A stretch of DNA of 64,000 nucleotides, taken from contig LS997564.1 in assembly GCA_000469685.2 (NCBI GenBank), positions 27,686,959-27,750,958 on the forward strand, read 5' to 3'. Below, piece after piece: positions 50,858-61,070 of this stretch. Under the pieces are notes generated by a model, which worked only from the letters and a program-made list of their open reading frames with translations, did not search any database and was not told the origin of the DNA. The stretch is from Haemonchus contortus (Eukaryota; Nematoda; Chromadorea; Rhabditida; Trichostrongylidae). Positions within the stretch are counted from its first letter, which is position 1. Every line of letters starts with the position of its first letter. The position numbers and the translations under genes are program-made.

Positions 50858-51153
50858 TTCCGGACGCTTGTAAGAAACGTGGAAGACAAACGTACACTCG
50901 TCAACAAACGCTCGAACTCGAAAAGGAGTTTCATTACAACAAATACCTCACGAGAAGGTAAACTTTTTGCTCATGTTTATGACAGAATTTCGATTTTTCC
51001 GAGCTGATCGCTCTCTTTTCCAGGCGGCGAATTGAATTAAATCGAAGTCTGGGATTGTCTGAACGTCAAATCAAAATTTGGTTTCAAAATCGTCGAATGA
51101 AGCAGAAAAAGGAGAACAAATCACAAAATGAACATCGTAGCGACTGTGCTTAG
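50858..51153 (+). CDS. Antennapedia-like Hox homeodomain, two exons (partial gene or alternative 3' end of egl-5)
   Basis: Exons 50858-50957 and 51024-51153 (TAG stop 51151-51153) join with a 66-bp intron inside homeodomain codon 29. The homeodomain runs [40 protein letters not shown], then [20 protein letters not shown]. These are typical Antp/Hox6-8 residues, including [24 protein letters not shown] and Q50. Only about 11 residues follow. There is no Met before the homeodomain and the exon starts with two bases of a split codon, so an upstream exon is required. egl-5 exon 3 (or exon 2) fits. It resembles Antp more than the C. elegans MAB-5 homeodomain as I remember it (I32, RRRR, KENK). A filarial Antp-type gene called ant-1 may be the orthologue, from memory. 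mab-5 is the alternative identity. Confidence 0.9.
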
Positions 51154-52196
51154 CTAGAAAGCAGGGCTGCCTTTTGGCTTCGGATAGTATCTACGGTCTT
51201 CCATCCCCTAGTCAACTCCCAAGTCTCTAGTCGAATTAGGTATAGTTGCTGGTATGAAAAGTTTTATAGGTGTTGATCTCTTGAAATACGCTTTTCTCTA
51301 TTGTATCACTTGCAATTTGTTCACTTTTGTCTTTAGTTGTCCCAATAAGTTCCTAGATCACGCTAATCACACATTGGAACCAAGTTCCCGTAGATCAGAA
51401 AATGATATTCTGCAATAATTGGAAGTACTATGTACTCTATCTTACTACGTCACCGTCGTCGTACTGTAAACGAATATAGTTAAATGGTTTATTGAATTCC
51501 GTGACAGTTGATCGACAAAGAGTACGCAGCACTGTGAGATACCGTAACCACGACGACGGCATAGCGCTCGTGTACAGCAACATAGCAGGCAGTCTACGTT
51601 TTCGATCCATGACCAAAAAAAAACGGTATTCCTTTAAGATGACGCCGCAATTTCATGTTCACGACGTTAACTTCAATCGAAACGAATAAAGCACGTTCAT
51701 TCGTTGACAACGATTCGAGTAGTGAGCGATAATGATCTCAGAGATAGGGCAGATGCAGCGGAATGAAGCCGAAACCTTCTCGTACCGCTTCGATACTGTC
51801 TCCCTCAGAACTTCACACGACATGTTAGCGACTGAAATCGATATTTACATAAGCATCGTGGAAAAATCGTTAAATGCCATGAAGAAGTCGTCAGAAATGT
51901 GCGAAATAAGGTGGAATATTCGAGAAAAGGCAAACATAGCGAATACACATATGCATATCGGCGCCCCATGATTGAGGTGACACAGGAAACGTTGGACCGG
52001 TTTGATGTTCTGTTTACACAAATATTTAACTACCGTACCCCATAGAGAGAGCTAGAGAGAGAAAAGCGTTCGTTTGCGTTCGTTCGCTCAGGCTAGCTAC
52101 CGTAGTCCATGACGACAACTACCTTATTCATTTATCTCCGAGCGGAAGACGACGAGCGCAGCAGCCATTTTCACCACTGCAGCCGAACTCATACTT
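51154..52196. other. 3' flank of the Antp-like exons
   Basis: An AATAAA at 51685-51690 lies about 530 nt after the stop and could be its polyadenylation signal. AATAAG near 51342 is a weaker candidate. The frame 51732-51971 (79 codons) is unassigned. Confidence 0.4.
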
Positions 52197-52266
52197 CCAT
52201 TTATGAAGACGTTGTCAGACGTCTTCATAAATGGGGATGGGCGAAAAAGGCGGATGGGCGAAAAAG
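52197..52266. repeat. Perfect hairpin followed by a 17-bp-period tandem repeat
   Basis: Arms CCATTTATGAAGACGT (52197-52212) and ACGTCTTCATAAATGG (52219-52234) are perfect inverses around a 6-nt loop. GGATGGGCGAAAAAG occurs at 52235-52249 and again at 52252-52266. The hairpin is too short to be an ordinary microRNA precursor. Confidence 0.85.
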
Positions 52267-52269
52267 TAC

Positions 52270-54290
52270 AGGACTGTGTGAAATCATCTGTGAAAAACTG
52301 CTTTCCTTCCCACTACAAACACATTAGCCTTAGTGGATCGCCAATGCCTTCCCATGCACACACTAACAGAGCAGCCTAGCCGAGAAATCGCGACTCGATC
52401 TCATCTTTTGTCCGATCTACAATGCCGTTCGTATGAACTCTAGAGCGCTACCGTAACCTACTACTAATACCGTACTTGATTTGTGGATGTGCAGCTTGTG
52501 CGCATCGGTTCATTTGTGTGCATGTGCGCGATGGTCCCAGGCGTCTCGTTGTCTATTGATATTCAGAAGGAGAGCGACTGGGAACCAACTGTGAATTAAA
52601 CGATAAATCGCACGCGGTTTCATGTGATTTTCAATGGGCCCATAAATGGGATGCATGAGAGCATGACGCGCTTAGAGGTTTCAGACGTTCAGAAAAGCCA
52701 AATCCAGCTAGACCTGCTGGAGTAGTGCTTGATTTGTGCATGGAATAGGGAACGATGCATAAGATCGAGTATTCTTCTCGGAATTATCACAAATGAAAAG
52801 GGGGTACATTTTGGGATGGCAGAAAGTCGAAGGGAATGGCAGGCCACAGAGAAGACGCCGAGTTGCAGCTCGGCTTAGGAGTGGAGGCTTCACCTTCTCG
52901 TGGATGGCCCTTGAAATTTTCACTGTCTCGCTGGAGAGCTTTGATGTCAACACTGTTGAAATCTTACGGTCTCCAAGGAAAATGTAAACATCATTATTGC
53001 GATGTACCGCTCCTAGAAAACCTATCATTTCTATTGTCTTTCTCATACCCATATCGGCATTCAAAACACGGGTGGTCTTTTTCAAAGTTTCACGAGACTT
53101 ACATACTGTCAGTCTTAAATTTTGGGCGAAACTGGTTAGCTTCTCTATTCAGAATATACAACCATTGTTGGACTTCAAATGAAATTCCGAGAAAGTTTCA
53201 GTTCCAGTGAGAGCCTCACTTCCCAAATCGGTACTCTCTCTTCATTTCTCTCAGCCTGCCGAAGCTCCACATTGCTCAGACACTCAATTGACTCCCATTT
53301 GTACGAACTTATGTAAGCCGCCAGCTTCAGCTTAGGCTTATGTGGATGGCTTCAAGATTGCGGAAGAGCAGGATAGAAGCTTTCTGCGAAGTCCTTTCTA
53401 TAACTGTCAGCTTGGTTCATGAAGCTATAAGAGTGGGTCTGGCATTGATAGGTGGAGTATGCTACTTTGTTATTGAAGTTGTACTCTAGAAATCCGTTCG
53501 GCTTTTATCCACGGCTCTGCTTCAAACGATCTGTCATTGGTCGTGTTCGTTCGGCAACCGAACCCGATATCGAACCTCCACTGAGACTGGGAGAATCGAT
53601 ACTCCAATCGATATGGTCGACGACGCCATTAGGTTGGCCCATTAGGCAGCTCCTCATGTCGGACCGGCAAGCCCACACAACGGAACGGATCTACGCAGGT
53701 TGGTGACGAAAGCAAAAGAAGAAGAAAAACTCGAGGGAATAGCCTATGATTGATGGAGTGGCTTCAAGATGGCGTTTTTGAGAGCCTTCTACCAATGAGA
53801 TCAATAAGTACAGTGGCCTAGGTTTCCGGTTCAGTTCCTCTACGTGATATCCCTTCTTTTGTGGATTGTGATTACGGTATGATTGCTCCGTGAAAGGGTT
53901 TCAGCTGCTGTCCCTACGAAAAGAATCTGCGATCAATAACGATCGGATTTCTGCTGTCCTCACTAATAGACTGTACACGATGGTTTTTCAATCGAAAAGC
54001 GTGCTGAATGTCTGATTTTTTCGCTCTGGCGCTAGGTAGGTCGGCGCCATGTAATTTCGCCACGCGACAAGGTCGACTCACGAAAAACAACCTTACTTCC
54101 TGCTGAACACGGGGTGGTCTAGGGGGATGTGTTGGATGAACGCACGAAGGTCGCTTAGAGTCATCGTAGTGTTTCTGATTTCGGGATGAACATGCTTCTC
54201 AAATGAACCCATTGATTCATGAAGGATACAGACTGTCAAAAGAGCAGATGGCTATCACCACATGAACTTTCTCATCAAGCGTTTCCCCAT
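52270..54290. other. Unassigned sequence
   Basis: Opposing frames at 52708-53085 (minus, 125 codons) and 52836-53210 (plus, 124 codons) overlap. The minus one includes GMRKTIEMIGFLGAVHRNND. Neither has recognised motifs or splice partners. Confidence 0.3.
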
Positions 54291-54297
54291 GTTTCTT

Positions 54298-55069
54298 CTA
54301 CTGTGGTTCCGGACTTCTGGTAGAGTTCAAAAAGTAAATGCTGACGAAGTTGAGAAACGCCTCCGCCGTTGTTTTAAAGTACCCTTTCTTTGCGCTGTCT
54401 GTCAGGATTTCTGAGAAATCCTCCCATTCGTCTTTTTAAACAATGGTGGGGCAGAACAAATGCTCTTTTGAGGAAATCGGTTCAACCAATACAGCCATGA
54501 TCGGTTCAACAAATACAGCCATGAATGCCAGCAGAAGCTCTGACATGCCACGTGAGAAGTTCTGCCAGATTATGGCCCCGTGTATTGGAAATCAAAGGGG
54601 TCGCCAGTGGGACGGAGCTTTTTCAGGGTCGGTTACGTGGAAACATGGTCCGTTCCACTCCTTCTTGCTGTCAACTCATCGATCTACTTTCAAAAGCCTT
54701 TGCTTCCATCTCGAGGAGTTTCGTCCCAACACTTCGCCAGAGTTTTTGCGAAGCTGTTACTGGAAGATGACGTCTGGGGAAAATGTCTTTGCACCATTTG
54801 AACTTTTCATCTCATCTCCAATAAGTCTGAAGTTCGAAATTAAAGAAACGATGAGAATTTTTCCCATAAAAGGAGCAATACAGAATGTCACGTCGTCCGC
54901 GTCGCGATCTCTCTATCTCTCTTCCACCAGTGCAAGGACAAACTTGAAATTGAAAATCGAAAAAACCGCCACCAATACCGTAATCCGGAATGAGGGGAAC
55001 GATGACGGGGGTAGAGAGAACGTTTCGCTCTTGCCTGCCTGCCTGCTGTGCTGTGCTGTGCAGATCTAA
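54298..55069. other. Long open frame and possible antisense exon, unrecognised
   Basis: A 208-codon plus frame (54443-55069) begins with a tandem GSTNTAMIGSTNTAMN caused by a 24-bp-period repeat at about 54478-54525. It ends in a TGCC/TGCTG microsatellite. Its composition is not persuasive. Just outside it on the minus strand, 54298-54438 reads DEWEDFSEILTDSAKKGYFK then TTAEAFLNFVSIYF, which looks more protein-like. I do not recognise either. Confidence 0.25.
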
Positions 55070-57370
55070 TTATGAAAACGAGTGAGAATCGATTTGCGTG
55101 TAAGCGAACGAGGGAATTCATTTAAAATAGATCATAACATGACCGTAAAATTGCGCTCGTTTCGACACATTCGATTCGTAGGTATTAATTACTTTGCTGC
55201 TGCTACATGGTGTATGTGATTACTGTAGTTGGTGTGGGGAGGGAGGGGGGACTATGGGTAAGGACTACCGTATACCAAATCCAGAACAATATGCGTATTG
55301 CAAATGCAACACAAACGTATGGATTATGCATTGCTAGTGCGACTGCACAACGCCAAGCGGCTACTCTCGACATTCGGGAGAGTTGCGCCAATGAAAGAAA
55401 TCCACCCGCCATCAGAAGCGTTCCAAGAGTGGGTGATGGGAAAACTATCGGGGAAGTCCATCTATAACTATCGCAAAACTTCTGCAAAGAAGCTTTCAGC
55501 GAGAAAGATAACTCAGAAAATCAAAAATCACCCGAAAATGATACCTAACATGGGGGAAAGTTGTTGAAAAATTCGAACGAAGGATGACACGAAGCAGCGA
55601 TGGAGAAGCGAGGAAAACCAACTATACGGCTGAGTGCGGAAATGCGAGTGTGTATAAAGCGGTGCCTGCCGCGCCGAGCCAATACCATCCATCCAGATGA
55701 ATTGTATTGCCTCAACCCTGGATATGAGGTTTTCTGATGCTAGTAGAGCGAAATCGATTGATTCCAGCTGCAGGTGTTCATTGTCTCCTCAATGTGGCTA
55801 GGACAGTTGCGCCTAATTAAACGGAGAAGATAAGTCTTATGGAACTGAGTTGTTCAGCCTGTTGAACGGCAAGGAATGTCGCGTCACAGTGGAAGCTGTC
55901 GGGTTCACATCAACATCAATATGTACAAGTTATTTATTCGCTCATTAAATTCATTCATAGTGAAGAAAGTACAATCAGGACTGTAGGACAAAACAACAAC
56001 GACCGACAACAACAACAACAACAGCAATGACAACAACAACACAACATTCGAGTGTTTTACTGGTTGATGACCTCTTGTACACGTTTAGTAACGAAATTAT
56101 TGGGAGCTACCGTGATGGGAATAATAAGAAAAATGAAAAGATACCGTACCAATCGATTAATTTCATAATTACCCACCCTAAACTTCAACGCAGAATGGTA
56201 CAGAAAAATTTAGTGCGCAGTGATTTGCTTGATCGATGATATTCCGACTTATTTTTCAGCTCCGGGGCAGGTTTGGTAATTGATAAAAGATTGCGATTGA
56301 CGGAAGCTGAAGAAATTCGTTCCCATAGGCGATGCAACCAGTAACGGGCGCTTCAGCAAGGTCACTGAAGATTACCACGACAACTCTTTGTAATGAGGAA
56401 AGTTTTTCTGAAAAAGACAATTCGGCAACAACATGAACCATGAAAACCCTTTACGTTCGCGGACAACACGTCCAGAAGGCTGACAAAATCGTTTCCAATC
56501 TGAATGTTATACATATATCGGATGTATTTAATCGCTTAGAAACGCGGTACTAGTTGGAAATATTCAAAAAATCTTCGGCGTAGGTAACCTCCTTACATTG
56601 CTGTTTGTGAGTCGAGCACGATACCCGGAAGATCGGGTCAGTGACCAAGGCTATCATAGTGGATTTGACTTGCGGTAGACATTTTACCCTTTTGGGACGT
56701 GAGAGTTGGTATATGGTTTGGACCCGATCCATCAGAAAACAGTAGTTATATTAAATAAATAAATAAATAAAATATTCAATCATCCTCAACTTCAATTGCC
56801 CCAATGAAGAACTCATCGCACGTCAGGCCTTAAACTTCACCAACTTTTCAAATGAAATCTATGCTTTCTGGAGTTCCCATACGAACGCACGGATAACGCT
56901 ATGACAATGGTAAATTTGATAACAGGATGAACTAATTTGTTTGCCAATTCCCACGAATTCAACCTCTGGGTCTTTTTCTTCGCCTTGCGGAGGCCGAGGG
57001 TGATTTCCATGTAATTTTATGTCATTTCGCGTGCAGTTTGTAACCTTGAAACATACAGCAGGTGTTTTGAGGTGTACCCTGACGTTGCCAATCGACTGCC
57101 AACATCCAATGAATGGGTTTCAGGGACGAGTTTCCTACATTTGTTGGAAAGAGTGCTGGCACAGCCTTGTGACTCAGATCACAATCCTGTTTCTGTCTCG
57201 AACCTCCAGTTGCTATGGACACTGACGTGTTCGCCGAATTTTTACGACTTCTTCTTGCATTAATGCGCGCTTTTATGTAGACGATGAAGGCGTCACATCA
57301 TGAATGCCTGCGCATTAAGGAACCAATGCATTTAGGAATGTTAACTGTACTGGTGTAATTGTCCAGAACG
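55070..57370. other. Unassigned sequence with simple repeats
   Basis: A CAACAA-type microsatellite runs at about 55987-56043 and AAAT repeats at about 56753-56772. No gene is recognised. Confidence 0.4.
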
Positions 57371-57549
57371 GAAAAGTGGTGAAGCGATTCGAGTTCAAAA
57401 TTTTCTTGAGACACGCCCCTTATCACCCACCTATCACCTTTTTCTTTTTGCTCGAACGGGAGCATCAACCTCTTCATTCATCCCTGTCGCAGGCTTTCAC
57501 GATACAATGCAGCCTTCTTTCTCGAGGAACACGAGGCATACCATTCTTG

Positions 57550-57830
57550 TCGTTTGAAGCTCACAAGAGGACTGTCCATCAGGCTGACGATTCGTCCTTG
57601 TTTCAAGTGCCGGACACGTTCGACATCTGGTTCCGCGCCCCATCTTTTCAACACTGTGGTCCTTCCTACTTTGACAAACGCCTCAGGGACTTGGACTCTA
57701 CGCAAGCGAGGTGAGGATTCGTTCAAAGCGGAGCACTACTCTTTCCACATCGCTTTGAATTCAGCGTCCCTTAAAGTGATGTGGAAAAGGCAGTGATCCG
57801 CTTTTCCCGTTACAGGAGAGTGCAGAAGAA
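57550..57830 (+). mobile_element. RTE retrotransposon fragment, region after the RT domain
   Basis: One plus frame reads RSTSGSAPHLFNTVVLPTLT, then NASGTWTLRKRGEDSFKAE. This matches the RTE stretch 'RLRAHLFNTTVLPALTYASETWAFRKQEE'. Frames shift before and after, so it is a dead fragment. It is probably part of the same family as 61071-63560. Confidence 0.7.
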
Positions 57831-58385
57831 ATCCAAAGTTCCCAGCTCCATCTGCGAACGAAGGTCACGAACGTTGTTGTTTATCCTGAGGAATCGATGA
57901 TTAGGTGCACCGGTCACCTCACGGGATTTTGTGATTGCGAACGAAGGCGGCTACACATGTCTTAGAGAAATTAAAGTTTCAAAGGCACCACCAGATGTAT
58001 CTGGTAGCGTGTAATCCGAAAAAAGAAGAGCAATCTTGTTCGTCCTACATTAGAGTGACAAGGTCATTACTCTACTACTTCTCATACTGCTCCTATCAAC
58101 CTATCCGAGAGGATAATGCCAGGAGCTAGGGCTCACGTAACGGCTTGAACTTTGTTAAAGTAGTTTATTTTCTGATTTGATGCCACTTTGAGAAGGAATT
58201 TCAGTTCCATGAATGAAGGACAAAGCGCTCACGTCTGTCTCTCTGTTTATTTGTCTGTACGGAAATGTGATATTATCTGAAGAAGCACTTGCAGAAGTCG
58301 AGTCATGTTTGGGGCATAGGCCATGACCAACAGAGCACATGTAAGCTCACTGCTCACTCCTGTGCATGTCCACTCACAGGGGCAA
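57831..58385. other. Unassigned sequence
   Basis: The first part may still be decayed RTE 3' sequence. No gene is seen. Confidence 0.35.
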
Positions 58386-58389
58386 AACA

Positions 58390-59440
58390 TCTAAATTGGG
58401 TTTCATAACAGCCCAGACGCCAGGAAAAATGGCAAAGGTGAGATATGGGTCAACAAGTGTACTGAAGGAGACTCACCAGCGATCAGCAGAGCGTTCCCGC
58501 AGAGGGCGGTATTTTCCACATAAGTTCATAACACGATTAGGCGATGACGTGGAGACCAGATAAAAATAGGAGTAAGTAACCCCTTATACACGCTGGGTAT
58601 GCCTAAACTTGGCGAGACTCCGCCTACGGCAGGCGGGGCGTGCGTTCAAATGCAACATATGTATTTGAATGGAACCATACATGTTCTTGAAAACGTGCAT
58701 AGTTCTGTTCAAAAACGTTCCAGGAATTTGCAGAGGTAATAGAAGGAATGTGACCAAATTTCTGAGATGTGTGGGGTTTGCGCCAAGGTAGGGGGACCAA
58801 ATTCAGGAATTCATAACCCTGTTCAATAACATTCTAGAAGGCAGGAAAAATGTGGTTAGAGGTTATAGAAGAGATGCGGTTAAAGTTACAATGTAGGCGG
58901 GGATCGCGCCATCGTGAGCGGGACTAAGATAAAGAATTCTTAACACTGTAAAGACGTTCCAGAAAAAAATAGGCAGAAAGCTAAGAGAAGGGCGGTCGAA
59001 TTTCACTGCTGGGAGGAGTCTGCACTGAGGTGTCGGATTAAGATTAAGAATTCACAACTAAGCCCAGCTGAGGTGGGGACTATGACTTAGAATATGACTT
59101 AGAATTCGCAACGTAGCCCAAAGACGTGCTTAGCGTTCCAAAATCGTTCTATATATGTAATCATCATCATTACTTGCTGACTATGAAATCATCATCTACA
59201 TATACTTGCTATATGCAAACAATTCGCTTCCGTCTCTTTCACAACAGAACATCTGTCGCAAAACTCAGTATTACTTGAAGAGGTTGGTCAAGGGTGAGAT
59301 GCTTGGAGCCTCGAGGAAGTTCATAATTTCGCTTCAAAAAGCCCAGACACCGGGTGAAACGGGCAAAGGCTAGAAATAGGTCAACAAACGAAAGAGACTC
59401 ATTCGCAGTGAGCTAGACGTTCCGGAAGTTTTTGCATGAT
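58390..59440. repeat. Degenerate tandem repeat array, unit about 110-130 bp
   Basis: A GTTCAAAAACGTTCCAGGAA-type block recurs at about 58709, 58824 (GTTCAATAACATTCTAGAAG) and 58951 (AAGACGTTCCAGAAAAAA). Each is followed by a purine-rich core and an AAGAATTC.TAAC/ACAAC-type end. AGCCCAGACGCCAGG...GGCAAAGG near 58409 returns as AGCCCAGACACCGGG...GGCAAAGG near 59339, so the array is bracketed by related units. Copies are strongly diverged. Confidence 0.6.
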
Positions 59441-59689
59441 CTCATAAAACACCACAGCCTACAGCCAGATTCTCGAGTGGTGAAGTTCAGATCAAGAACT
59501 CATTTCTACCTGACATGTTCTCTGTTGTGAAGCACAGATTAGTGTGCGATTGGTAAATATTCAGATGTAATTTTTGTCTACATGTGATAGGGTACCAGAG
59601 TTTTGCTACAGAATGAAGCAGGTCAGTGGTAGAAAAAGGTATTCAGTCCAAACGGAGCTTAAATTTTGCCGCGCTTGACAATGCGGTGC

Positions 59690-60340
59690 TTGTCGGTATT
59701 ATTTCAGAACTAATATAGTGAGCAATCGATTGGGAAAAATTTCCTGATCATCCCTAGTTAAAACTACTCCCGCTAAGTTCAAATCTGGTCTCCAGAATTG
59801 AGCCTGCTCTAGCTTTCACAGCTTTTTAGGAATGTGGTCCTAGGATAGCAGGAGGGGGGGGGAGGGGGGTAAGTAGATACCTGAGCATAATGCCATAGAA
59901 ATCGTTCTGGCACATACATATACAGTGCGTCATACTGGGAGTATAGGGAATCTCAAGTTCTTTGATGGTTTGCTCTACTAACCAGGTAAGTATCCCAACC
60001 GAAGCGGCCAGATGAAATAAGACCCATACTGCTAGACGTAATTTTTGATGCTGATTTCAAACCTGCTTTCTATATTTCCAAGCGACGCTCTGAATGGAGT
60101 CATGAGGGTGGTTTCAGATGAGATTTACTATAAGAGAACTTGAATAACACGGTTGTACCTTGCTCTTCAAAAAAAGCTTGGAACAGTGGTGTGGGTGACG
60201 ATTCATATGCGAGAGACTAGGGATCGGGTTTGTGGGAGGACGAATTTTTGCATCGCATAAAATTTTTTCCTTAAGGACTAGAAAATACTCTCATGTTGAT
60301 TTTATCACGCAATATGAACTTTTGATGCTTCTGCTGATAC
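59690..60340 (-). repeat. Left arm of a large inverted repeat (RTE 5' region, minus orientation)
   Basis: Blocks here reappear as reverse complements in 61071-61730: GAGCAATCGATTGGGAAAAA, a CCTAGGATAGC block with a G-run, CATAATGCCATAGAAATCGT, a GGGATCGGGTTTGTG block and CCTTAAGGACTAGAAAATAC. Identity is high but not perfect, with small indels. The G-run at 59849-59868 corresponds to the C-run at 61547-61560. Confidence 0.85.
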
Positions 60341-61070
60341 CTTCTCTCATCTACCTACCTCTTATCGAGTGGAGTATTCTTCCGTGCGCAAAGTTCGGAG
60401 GTCCGGGCAAGTAAAACGCATATCATGAGCAATGATGATGCTAATCCGGGTGATGATGCTAGAATGGGTGCGATCGTGCGTAGCAACTCCAAACTCACCA
60501 AACCGGCTCTGTTGATAGCGGACTCGTGGACATCGTTCAACGACCATAAAGCAATTCATGTTTCTCACCTCTACAAAACCAGGGGAAGGTAATGAACGTC
60601 CCTGCTCGAGGCTACCATGACGCTCATACAGCCGCTAGATGTTCATTTCTTCTTGCCTTTCAACAGTATGATTAACCGCATCCCATCAAGTGTAATTGCT
60701 CATAATCTCGCCTTTGCGTGTACAATCGAGACTCCACTCTTCGCTCACTATCGCTTGTCTTCTTTCAGTTTCGTGCTGTTAGATTTAGGACATTTCTCTC
60801 TTATTCATGGCTGCCGCCGGCAAGCGCTCGGGTGATTTTGAGGAGCCCACACTATCATGTTTTTCTTCAGATTTGGTGAATAACTGTGAAGAAATGGGCT
60901 GTTATGAGTTTTTTTTATCCATCGCTCCCATTGTGAGAAGCTTCTTGTTTAGCACTCCATGCTAGAGCATCACATTTGTTCATAAAGTGGTAAAAGTTAA
61001 CCTACTGTGAATATACAGCGCATGGACATGCGATTAAATTTGAAGCGGTATTGCTTCGAGTGGACAAATA
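60341..61070. other. Spacer between the inverted repeat arms
   Basis: About 730 bp. A SINE-like piece is suggested by TGTTGATAGCGGACTCGTGG near 60513, which resembles the GTTGGTAGCGGACTCGTC block of copy B. No gene is seen. Confidence 0.45.

Noticed and set aside
50858..51153. Antp-like homeodomain as a stand-alone gene starting at its own exon
   Set aside because: There is no Met upstream of the homeodomain in this exon and the acceptor leaves a split codon.
46000..53000. mir-10-family or other known Hox-cluster microRNA
   Set aside because: I looked for an ACCCTGTAGA-type seed on the plus strand and found none. The hairpin at 52197 is too short.
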